Shown in pieces: positions 1 to 4,491 of a stretch of 11,061 bases of DNA (its first letter is position 1; each line of letters opens with the position of its first letter). Below the pieces are notes generated by a model, which made no database searches, was not told the origin of the DNA, and saw only the letters and a list, made by a program, of their open reading frames with translations. The position numbers and the translations under genes are program-made. The DNA comes from B33-G16 sp964611035 (GTDB taxonomy: Bacteria > Desulfobacterota > DSM-4660 > Desulfatiglandales > B25-G16): positions 1 through 11,061 of the forward strand of contig CAZSWT010000095.1 in the NCBI GenBank assembly GCA_964611035.1. Reading direction: 5' to 3'.

Positions 1-564
1 GCCGGGGGTAAGAAAGAGGTTGGCATTCTGGCCTCGGCCTTAAAGATGGCATTCATGAAAGAAGGAAAAGAGCTGGAAGTCAAAGAGGTTACTCTGGAAC
101 GTCAGTGCGACCATGAGTACCTGGAAGAGATAAGAGATATTATTGATGAATATGATGCGGTTGTTTCATTGGCCTGTGGGGTTGGTGTACAATTTATGGC
201 AGAAAAATACCCCAGGACACTTGTTTTTCCGGGTGTTAATACCTCCTTCATGGGTGTGACCGAAGAAAGTGGCGTTTGGAGCGAGCGCTGTCAGGGATGT
301 GGCCAGTGTATCTTAGGACAAACAGCGGGAATCTGCCCCATTTCCCGGTGTGCCAAAAGACTTCTTAACGGTCCCTGTGGTGGCTCCACGAATGGAAAGT
401 GTGAAATAAACAAAGAGCTCGATTGTGCCTGGCAGCTTATCATTGATCGGCTCAAAGAACTGGGCAGGCTTGACGACTACGATAAGCTTATTCCAATCAA
501 AGACTGGTCCACTGAACGTGCAGGCGGGCCAAGAAAGGTGGTCAGAGAGGATCTGAGACAATGA
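1..564 (+). CDS. metV: MTHFR C-terminal / MetV-like zinc-binding protein, 5' partial
   Basis: The reading frame is open from base 1, so the true start lies upstream; from the usual family length I estimate about 30-40 residues are missing. The visible protein has the family's 'SLACGVGVQ' segment followed by a Cys-rich stretch (positions about 286-435): CQGCGQC, CPISRC, NGPCGG, KCE and DCAW. This is the signature of the methylenetetrahydrofolate reductase C-terminal domain (MTHFR_C, MetV). In acetogens and related anaerobes MetV partners MetF in the reductase complex of the Wood-Ljungdahl methyl branch, often together with heterodisulfide-reductase-like subunits that deliver electrons; this is family knowledge, and no hdr genes are visible here. 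Its TGA overlaps the metF ATG (ATGA), implying translational coupling and a joint cytoplasmic complex. The assignment is firm; whether the cell uses it for CO2 fixation or acetyl-CoA oxidation cannot be seen. Confidence 0.88.
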   Translation, partial: AGGKKEVGILASALKMAFMKEGKELEVKEVTLERQCDHEYLEEIRDIIDEYDAVVSLACGVGVQFMAEKYPRTLVFPGVNTSFMGVTEESGVWSERCQGCGQCILGQTAGICPISRCAKRLLNGPCGGSTNGKCEINKELDCAWQLIIDRLKELGRLDDYDKLIPIKDWSTERAGGPRKVVREDLRQ

Positions 565-1493
565 ACACAAAGACTCCGAGCAAATTGGAAAAAATTCTTG
601 CAGCAGGTCATCTGGCTGTCACATCAGAGTGTGGTCCACCTCGGGGCAGCGATGGAGATGTGATCACAAAGAAGGCCGAAATGATCAAGGATTATGTGGA
701 TGCCATTAATATAACAGACAATCAAACGTCGGTCACCAGGCTGTGCAGTCTGGCTGCCGTTATCCGGCTTAAGTTGATGGGGCTGGAGCCTATTCTGCAA
801 ATGGTCACCCGGGACAGAAACAGGATTGCCCTGCAAAGCGACATCCTGGGAGCTGCCTCGTTCGACATCCACAACATCCTCTGTCTTTCCGGTGATCATC
901 AAAGTTTTGGCGATAGTCCTCAGGGTCAGAACGTCTTTGATCTCGATTCCATGCAGTTGGCGCAAACTGTGCGGTATATGAGGGATGAGGGGAAATTCTT
1001 AGGTGGGGATGATATCGACCGACCTCCTCAAATGTTTGTTGGTGCAGCGGCCAACCCGTTTGCTGACCCCTTTGAAATACGCGTTCGGCGTCTTGCCAAG
1101 AAGGTAGCAGCCGGGGTTGAATTCATTCAAACCCAGTGTATCTTCAACCTGGATAAATTCGAGCTCTGGATGAAACAGGCCCGAGACCTGGGTCTCCACG
1201 AGAAGGTGTATATCCTGGCTGGAGTCACACCTTTTAAATCAGCAGGTATGGCAAAATATATGAAAAAGCGTGTTCCAGGAATGGATGTCCCGGATGAAGT
1301 GGTTGAGCGAATGAGTGGAGTCCCCAAAGAAAAGCAACCTGAAGAAGGAATAAATATCTGTGTGGAATCCATTCAGCGGCTCAAAGAGGTGGAGGGAGTA
1401 CGGGGATTTCATGTGATGGCCATTGAATGGGAAGAGATGGTGCCCGAGATTGTGAAACGCGGCGGGCTTTACCCGCGACCCAAAATTGAATAG
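561..1493 (+). CDS. metF: Methylenetetrahydrofolate reductase, MetF
   Basis: This 310-residue, soluble (beta/alpha)8-barrel protein interconverts 5,10-methylene-THF and 5-methyl-THF. Visible family motifs are SECGPPRG (residues 22-29, with the Glu of the FxxPPR-type active-site motif), NITDNQ (50-55), TRDRNRIALQSDILGA (83-98) and LSGDH (109-113), matching the flavin/folate-binding segments of short bacterial MetF proteins. It is full length for the short form without the eukaryotic regulatory domain. The start is fixed by the ATGA overlap with the upstream MetV-like gene, with an AGAGG ribosome-binding site at 545-549. The partnership with MetV points to an anaerobic-type reductase that receives electrons through a complex rather than from NADH alone; that is inference. 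No intrinsic terminator is seen after the stop. Confidence 0.93.
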   Translation: MNTKTPSKLEKILAAGHLAVTSECGPPRGSDGDVITKKAEMIKDYVDAINITDNQTSVTRLCSLAAVIRLKLMGLEPILQMVTRDRNRIALQSDILGAASFDIHNILCLSGDHQSFGDSPQGQNVFDLDSMQLAQTVRYMRDEGKFLGGDDIDRPPQMFVGAAANPFADPFEIRVRRLAKKVAAGVEFIQTQCIFNLDKFELWMKQARDLGLHEKVYILAGVTPFKSAGMAKYMKKRVPGMDVPDEVVERMSGVPKEKQPEEGINICVESIQRLKEVEGVRGFHVMAIEWEEMVPEIVKRGGLYPRPKIE

Positions 1494-1499
1494 AATCAT

Positions 1500-1519
1500 C
1501 TCTGTGCTCTCTGCGACTC
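1500..1519 (+). repeat. Short CTCTG-rich dispersed intergenic repeat, copy A
   Basis: This 20-nt stretch right after the metF stop matches positions 3464-3483 at 16 of 20 bases. Both are built from CTCTGYG/CTCAGCG words and both lie outside genes. It resembles the low-complexity CTCTGTG-type intergenic repeats common in environmental bacterial genomes; that resemblance is from memory. Function unknown. Confidence 0.4.
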
Positions 1520-1609
1520 AGCGGTGAAATACTTGCCATTTGAGTGCAGTTTGGGGCAAAACTTCGCGAGCAGATAGAAAAATCCCACCCTTGCAAGAAC
1601 ATATATGTT

Positions 1610-2062
1610 ATGGCCCATAAAGGCACATTTCAAAAAGTAAAAAAATCAAACAAGAAGATGTATGGAACCAGGGGAATCCTGGTATGTGGGTATTCTCTAT
1701 CAGAACAGCCGTTGTTTATGTCCTTCCTGGAGCAGACAGGCTTTCAGGATTTAGGCGTGGTCTTTGTCACTACCAATCAATCCACGAAAACCCTGAAGGA
1801 ATTGCTGGCTTTGCCGGATAGATCCGGGCAAGGAGAGGCCTCTGACATGAGAAGGGCCATTGTCATGTCTGGTTTTACGCAAAAAGAGCTCCACAAGCTT
1901 ATGACAGCCTACCGCCTTGCTGAACTGCCTTCTCAGCTCTGGGCTACCCTCACCCCCACTTCAGAAAATTGGTCTGTTACCAACCTATTGGAAGAACTGG
2001 CAGCAGAATCCGAGGCCATCAAGAAACAAAAAGAAGGCTCCAAGCGCCCAACGCACAAATAA
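1610..2062 (+). CDS. DUF3783-domain protein with two repeats of the fold
   Basis: A soluble protein of about 150 residues whose C-terminal half (residues about 83-132) matches DUF3783: a hydrophobic strand, GFTQKEL, a helix and then LPSQLWATLTPTSENWSVTNLLEEL. Numbering is from the ATG at 1610. The N-terminal half (residues about 22-68: ILVCGYSLSEQ, then LGVVFVTTNQSTKTLKELL) follows the same pattern and looks like a diverged second copy. The tail is Lys-rich. The frame also opens at a GTG at 1544, which would add 22 residues without family-like features and with no good ribosome-binding site; the ATG at 1610 is preferred but its Shine-Dalgarno is weak, and an ATG at 1658 is possible. DUF3783 has no established function. 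It stands 116 nt after metF with no terminator between, so co-transcription with metF is possible. Confidence 0.65.
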   Translation: MAHKGTFQKVKKSNKKMYGTRGILVCGYSLSEQPLFMSFLEQTGFQDLGVVFVTTNQSTKTLKELLALPDRSGQGEASDMRRAIVMSGFTQKELHKLMTAYRLAELPSQLWATLTPTSENWSVTNLLEELAAESEAIKKQKEGSKRPTHK

Positions 2063-2077
2063 CCCACACTCCTTGCT

Positions 2078-2105
2078 CTATTCCCGGAACGCTATTCCCG
2101 GAACG
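2078..2105. repeat. Tandem pair of 14-mers with TTCC-C-GGAA dyads
   Basis: The 14-mer CTATTCCCGGAACG occurs twice without a gap (2078-2091 and 2092-2105) and ends one base before a TTGACA box. Each unit holds a TTCC/GGAA dyad around a central base. Two dyads exactly 14 nt apart next to a promoter suggest paired binding sites for a dimeric regulator. The repeat is seen directly; the regulatory role is inference. Confidence 0.6.
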
Positions 2106-2106
2106 C

Positions 2107-2135
2107 TTGACATACCTATTTTTAGGGCATACCAT
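2107..2135 (+). promoter_or_regulatory. Candidate sigma70-type promoter of the HU-fusion gene
   Basis: A consensus -35 TTGACA (2107-2112) is followed after 17 nt by TACCAT (2130-2135), 4 of 6 to the -10 consensus. A start site would fall near 2142, giving a leader of about 68 nt before the ATG at 2210. The tandem 14-mers abut the -35 box upstream. No transcript data are available. Confidence 0.6.
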
Positions 2136-2209
2136 ATTTATCTGGATTATCAGGCTCAACACGAGTGGTTGCGATTTAAAAACCATCAATAAAAAAAGGG
2201 GGTAGACCT

Positions 2210-2728
2210 ATGGATGAATTTAAAGATACCGATCTTGTGTGTATGACGCGGTACTGTCCACACTGCGGAAGCGAAATATTTTGTCGATCCGACTACGACA
2301 CGTATAGGGTTTTTTATATTTCAGAGGATATGACAGATCCGACTAATACCTGTCCGCATTGTCAGTTTAATCTCCTGCTTCTTCCAGCCGAGGCACTCTT
2401 GCCTGAACCTGATCGCGGAAAAAGGGCGTTGCCCCGCATGATAACGGCTAGTACAAAGTTGATAGAATCATTGCGCAGCAAAAGTCCTGAAATTTTCACC
2501 AGCAAGGTATCGGCCAGGCGAGCCCTAACTGCAGTGGGGGCAACTATCTTTGATTTACTTTCAGCCGGTGAGGGCGTTCGCTGGGGAGGACTCGGAAGCT
2601 TCAAGATCCGGCAGCGAAAGCCACGAAAGGGGCGCAATCCACGAACAGGTGAGGAACTTCAGATTCCAGCACGAAAGGTGATTACCTTTTCACCTGCGAA
2701 GGCACTCAAGCAAAAACTTAATGCCTAA
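2210..2728 (+). CDS. Zinc-ribbon / HU-family DNA-binding fusion protein
   Basis: A 172-residue protein with two parts. Residues 11-60 carry two CPHC knuckles (C16-C19 and C48-C51), a four-Cys zinc ribbon. Residues about 74-172 form a complete HU/IHF domain: the helical N-terminal half, GLGSFKIRQRKPRKGRNP (128-144) and the C-terminal arm ending VITFSPAKALKQKL. The Pro of the RNP motif that wedges into bent DNA is kept (P144). HU proteins normally have about 90 residues and no zinc module, so the extra 70 residues are the distinctive part. It probably bends and compacts DNA, with the zinc ribbon adding a protein or DNA contact; that role is inference. The start is well supported by an AGGGGG Shine-Dalgarno 8 nt upstream. 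It has its own candidate promoter at 2107-2135 and is followed by repeat-rich noncoding DNA. Confidence 0.85.
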   Translation: MDEFKDTDLVCMTRYCPHCGSEIFCRSDYDTYRVFYISEDMTDPTNTCPHCQFNLLLLPAEALLPEPDRGKRALPRMITASTKLIESLRSKSPEIFTSKVSARRALTAVGATIFDLLSAGEGVRWGGLGSFKIRQRKPRKGRNPRTGEELQIPARKVITFSPAKALKQKLNA

Positions 2729-2784
2729 ACAACATCTGACATCCCTCTCCTTTTCCCAATTCTCATATTCCACATCAGCTAAGT

Positions 2785-2821
2785 TTAGCCCGTTAAATCC
2801 TCAAAGGCAATTTACCTGGGG
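2785..2821. repeat. Palindromic repeat, degenerate copy 1
   Basis: Arms TTAGCCCGTTAAAT (2785-2798) and ATTTACCTGGGG (2810-2821) are a decayed version of the TACCCCGTGAAAT / ATTTCACTGGGG palindrome seen intact at 2925-2959. Spacing and arm order agree, with several mismatches. Confidence 0.5.
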
Positions 2822-2924
2822 CGTACCTGTCCGCCGGAATTATGGCGGATTTCACTGGGGTTCACCCCGCGTGTCGAAGCGAAGCGAAGATCCCGCCTCT
2901 CGGGGCCCCATTTACCCTCAAGTT

Positions 2925-2959
2925 TACCCCGTGAAATGCCTTTAATTATTTCACTGGGG
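2925..2959. repeat. Palindromic repeat, copy 2 (simple hairpin)
   Basis: The arm TACCCCGTGAAAT (2925-2937) pairs with ATTTCACTGGGG (2948-2959) through ACCCC/GGGG and TGAAAT/ATTTCA, with a small internal mismatch (G against CT), around a 10-nt loop. An isolated right arm, ATTTCACTGGGGT, also occurs at 2848-2861. The layout is that of REP-type extragenic palindromes; whether it belongs to a named family cannot be told from the sequence alone. Confidence 0.7.
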
Positions 2960-3016
2960 CAAAGCGCTCCTAAAGAGAAACGATCCTTTTGCCGCCGCTC
3001 ATCAGAGCGTTATCCC

Positions 3017-3076
3017 TTGACAAACCCCACCCACAGGGGTAAGCTTGCCACAATATAATTCAGCCCTTTAAGGAGG
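3017..3076 (+). promoter_or_regulatory. Orphan expression signals: TTGACA, TATAAT and consensus RBS
   Basis: The segment holds TTGACA (3017-3022), a small ACCCC/GGGGT hairpin (3024-3040), a perfect TATAAT (3054-3059) and a perfect AAGGAGG (3070-3076) placed 5 nt before an ATG at 3082. The TTGACA to TATAAT spacing of 31 nt is too long for one promoter, so the TATAAT would need another -35 or an activator. The signals look real, but the frame they serve looks like a remnant. Confidence 0.35.
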
Positions 3077-3168
3077 GTATTATGCCTGCCCCGTGGAACC
3101 TTTATCCCGCCCGTAATATAGATACAAATGGTCATATCAAGGTAGAAAGCTTCAATTTACTTAAACTT

Positions 3169-3190
3169 GATTTAATTATTCCACTGGGGT
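3169..3190. repeat. Palindromic repeat, right half only (copy 3)
   Basis: The segment around TTTAATTATTCCACTGGGG repeats the loop and right arm of copy 2 (2941-2959) with a single mismatch (TCCAC for TTCAC). No matching TACCCC left arm lies next to it, so this is a solo half. Confidence 0.6.
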
Positions 3191-3215
3191 TCTACTGTTC
3201 TAAAAAAGGTTTCCC

Positions 3216-3253
3216 AAAAAGCTCCACTAAATCAGGTTTAGTGGAGCTTTTTT
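3216..3253 (+). terminator. Strong intrinsic terminator
   Basis: A perfect 11-bp stem, GCTCCACTAAA (3221-3231) and TTTAGTGGAGC (3237-3247), has a 5-nt loop and is followed by six T (3248-3253). Five A precede the stem (3216-3220), so it could also work on the minus strand. It is the clearest transcription stop in the window; it would end transcripts from the HU-fusion gene or from the orphan signals near 3060, and insulate the restriction cluster. Confidence 0.85.
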
Positions 3254-3340
3254 ACGTCTATTCTGATAAATGAAACTATATGGTAAATAAGAAAAACAGA
3301 ACATGAGTCAAACGGAGCCTTGACCCCTTGATGGGTAGCG
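3241..3340. repeat. ~100-nt direct repeat, copy 1
   Basis: This segment aligns without gaps to 3690-3789, an offset of exactly 449 nt. The first 31 nt differ at one position, the middle ~28 nt are strongly diverged, and the motif ACATGAGTCRAACGGAG with TTGATG near the end is again conserved. The start of the unit is the right arm and T-tract of the terminator at 3216-3253. Confidence 0.7.
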
Positions 3341-3357
3341 ATATCAGGCACTGGCCC

Positions 3358-3452
3358 AAAACCTTCCCATAAGGATGTGGTTTTTCCTTTCTGTCGTCCT
3401 CCGCCCTGTGGAATGCGGAGCCTATTCCTCTGGGGTCAGCAGAAAGGAAAAA
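3358..3452. other. Long inverted repeat with an overlapping alternative hairpin
   Basis: TTTTTCCTTTCTG (3381-3393) is a perfect 13-nt inverted complement of 3440-3452, enclosing 46 nt that include a CTCCGC/GCGGAG hairpin (3399-3420). Just upstream, AAAACC (3358-3363) can pair with GGTTTT (3379-3384), with an inner TCC/GGA pairing, and this uses the same T-run as the long stem. The two folds exclude each other. It could be a structured RNA, the ends of a small mobile element, or chance; no coding sequence overlaps it. Confidence 0.45.
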
Positions 3453-3463
3453 GAAATAACAAA

Positions 3464-3483
3464 CTCAGCGCGCTCTGCGTCTC
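3464..3483 (+). repeat. CTCTG-rich dispersed repeat, copy B
   Basis: This stretch matches 1500-1519 at 16 of 20 positions and also lies between genes. Confidence 0.4.
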
Positions 3484-3489
3484 TAACGA

Positions 3490-3509
3490 CCCTGAGCACC
3501 GTCGAAGGG
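3490..3509. repeat. CCCTGAGC-N3-GTCGAAGGG extragenic repeat
   Basis: This 20-nt imperfect palindrome has the form CCCTGAGC, three bases, GTCGAAGGG. From memory, very similar words (CCTGAGCnnnGTCGAAGG) recur between genes in many environmental bacteria. Only one copy is present here. Confidence 0.45.
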
Positions 3510-3532
3510 GAGTGGGTGGTTCATACACATAA

Positions 3533-3622
3533 ATGAAGAAAAAAGTAGCTAAATACCCCATACCAATTCGAGAATGGTCGGAAGATGACCAGCCTAACTG
3601 GTGTGAAATTTTTACCCCGTGA
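3533..3622 (+). pseudogene. Possible radC 5' remnant
   Basis: A 29-codon frame begins with KYPIPIREWSEDDQP (codons 7-21), close to the N-terminal 'I(R/K)-x-W-x-x-(D/E)-D-x-P' opening of bacterial RadC proteins. Similarity stops at codon 21 (3595), where RadC would continue with REKL and a helix-hairpin-helix. About 17 nt later comes a copy of the palindromic repeat (3613-3666), whose CCCCGTGA supplies the stop. No RadC-like sequence resumes beyond the repeat. An intact RadC-domain gene lies about 900 nt downstream but starts differently, so this is not a duplicate of its N-terminus. The match is short and could be chance. Confidence 0.35.
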
Positions 3623-3666
3623 AATTGCGAAGCAAAGGTTCAAAACGAACCTATTTCACTGGGGTA
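3613..3666. repeat. Palindromic repeat, copy 4 (three-way junction)
   Basis: The outer arms TACCCCGTGAAAT (3613-3625) and ATTTCACTGGGGTA (3653-3666) form a 12-bp stem with a small internal mismatch. Inside are two further hairpins: TTGC-GAA-GCAA (3625-3635, sharing one base with the outer arm) and AGGTTC-AAAAC-GAACCT (3636-3652). The whole folds on paper as a compact three-way junction. Directly after it, ACTGCCC pairs with GGGCCAGT with one bulge (3666-3685). Confidence 0.7.
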
Positions 3667-3689
3667 CTGCCCGCACCGGGCCAGTGTTC

Positions 3690-3789
3690 GTGGAGCTTTT
3701 TTACGTCTATTTTGATAAATAATACTTGCTGTTAAGCAATACAAAAAGGACATGAGTCGAACGGAGATTTGACCTGTTGATGTTGATAG
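3690..3789. repeat. ~100-nt direct repeat, copy 2
   Basis: This gap-free partner of 3241-3340 has the same GTGGAGC, T-run, ACGTCTAT opening and the same ACATGAGTCGAACGGAG motif 60 nt further on. Unlike copy 1 it has no upstream stem arm, so its T-run is not part of an obvious terminator. Confidence 0.7.
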
Positions 3790-3884
3790 TTGTTTCAGAT
3801 AAACGGCAAGCAGCGAATTACCCATTCATGGGAGAAGATAGATGTAATAATTCAACATAGTTGACAACCTATTATTGCAAGATT

Positions 3885-4466
3885 ATGGAAGATGAAGAAT
3901 CATTAGTTCCTGTTGGGCACATTGAAAGCATTATCCTTGTTATACGCGCACATAAGGTGATATTGGATGCTGATCTCGCCGAATTGTATGGGGTAGAGAC
4001 AAAAATTCTGAACAAGGCTGTGAAGCGCCATTTAGATAGATTCCCTGAGGATTTTATGTTTCAGCTCACGACCGAAGAGGCAGAAAACTTGAGGTTCCAA
4101 ATTGGAACCTCAAGAAGAACGCACGGTGGTCGTCGTTACCTGCCTTACGCATTCACCGAGCACGGGGCGCTAATGGCCGCGAACATTCTCAAGAGCAAGA
4201 CGGCGGTGTCCATGAGCATTTATGTCGTCCGTGCCTTTATACGAATGCGGGAGGAACTCACGTCGCGGCGTGATCTTGAGGAACGTCTCGATCAGATAGA
4301 GAAAATCCTACTCGTTCACGATGCCCAGCTAAAGGAATTGTTTGAGAAAATACGCCCGCTTCTCCTGCCTCCACCTGAAAAACCAAGGAAGAAAATCGGC
4401 TTTGAGGTCAAGGAGCCCAAAGCTCGGTATGGTAAGGCAGGTAAAAAGAGTCAAACGGAGACGTGA
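3885..4466 (+). CDS. ORF6N-domain (KilA-N-related) DNA-binding protein
   Basis: A 193-residue protein with an ORF6N domain at residues about 11-105: IRAHKVILDADLAELYGV (20-37), RFPEDFMFQLT (52-62) and the signature YLPYAFTEHGALMAANIL (85-102). Residues about 125-160 are charged heptads suggesting a coiled coil, followed by a Pro-rich, Lys-rich tail. ORF6N domains occur in phage antirepressor-like proteins and beside bacterial restriction and toxin genes; they are thought to bind DNA, but no enzymatic activity is established. The ATG at 3885 is chosen because the frame opens only at a TTG at 3861 right after an in-frame TAG; its Shine-Dalgarno is weak. It starts the restriction cluster and ends 25 nt before the RadC gene. 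Its last residues (SQTET) are encoded inside a copy of the repeat at 4448-4477. A regulatory or phage-sensing role is inference. Confidence 0.85.
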   Translation: MEDEESLVPVGHIESIILVIRAHKVILDADLAELYGVETKILNKAVKRHLDRFPEDFMFQLTTEEAENLRFQIGTSRRTHGGRRYLPYAFTEHGALMAANILKSKTAVSMSIYVVRAFIRMREELTSRRDLEERLDQIEKILLVHDAQLKELFEKIRPLLLPPPEKPRKKIGFEVKEPKARYGKAGKKSQTET

Positions 4467-4477
4467 TCCGTTGACGG
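4448..4477. repeat. GAGTCAAACGGAG motif, third copy
   Basis: The motif seen at 3305-3334 and 3754-3783 recurs here across the end of the ORF6N gene. It forms an imperfect hairpin: GTCAA-(A)-CGGA pairs with TCCG-TTGAC. In one frame all three copies read Ser-(Gln/Arg)-Thr-Glu-X-stop, and in this copy that frame is the actual C-terminus of the ORF6N protein. Confidence 0.6.
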
Positions 4478-4491
4478 TTATAAGATAAGAT

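Larger units (their letters stand above)
3082..3273 (+). pseudogene. Short frame behind a strong RBS, probable gene remnant
   Basis: A 63-codon frame starts at an ATG with a perfect Shine-Dalgarno. From about codon 30 it runs into the right arm of the palindromic repeat (3169-3190) and then straight through the intrinsic terminator (3216-3253), so its 3' half cannot be original coding sequence. The first ~29 residues (MPAPWNLYPARNIDTNGHI and on) match nothing I recognise. It could be the start of a gene cut off by repeat insertion, or a small leader peptide; both are guesses. Confidence 0.25.
2729..3884. other. Repeat-rich region without an intact gene
   Basis: About 1.15 kb in which I find no convincing complete gene. 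Open frames at 2721-2945 and 3082-3273 run through palindromic repeats and look like chance frames or debris. The region holds palindromic repeat copies, GC-rich hairpins (for example TCCGCC/GGCGGA at 2830-2849 and the GGGGCCCC palindrome at 2902-2909), an intrinsic terminator, a duplicated ~100-nt unit, a long inverted repeat and a possible radC remnant, each listed separately. It separates the C1-metabolism genes from the restriction cluster and reads as an accessory-region boundary. Confidence 0.7.

Noticed and set aside
1917..2205. Plus-strand frames overlapping the end of the DUF3783 gene and the leader of the HU-fusion gene
   Set aside because: They cross the tandem 14-mers and the promoter, have no ribosome-binding site, and use an alternative frame of a gene with clear family motifs.
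2721..2945. 74-codon plus-strand frame overlapping the end of the HU-fusion gene
   Set aside because: It has no ribosome-binding site of its own, runs through two copies of the palindromic repeat and GC-rich hairpins, and its translation has no recognisable family pattern.
2785..3666. Palindromic repeats considered as a CRISPR array
   Set aside because: Copies are irregularly spaced, differ in form and loop, and have no uniform spacers or cas genes nearby.
3668..3701. Second intrinsic terminator at the T-run of direct-repeat copy 2
   Set aside because: The nearest stem (3666-3685) has a bulge and lies about 10 nt from the T-run; the perfect left arm that makes copy 1 a terminator is absent.
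3861..3875. TTGACA at the TTG that opens the ORF6N frame, considered as a promoter or as the true start
   Set aside because: As a -35 box it would place the -10 on top of the ATG at 3885; as a start it directly follows an in-frame stop and adds eight residues with no family similarity.
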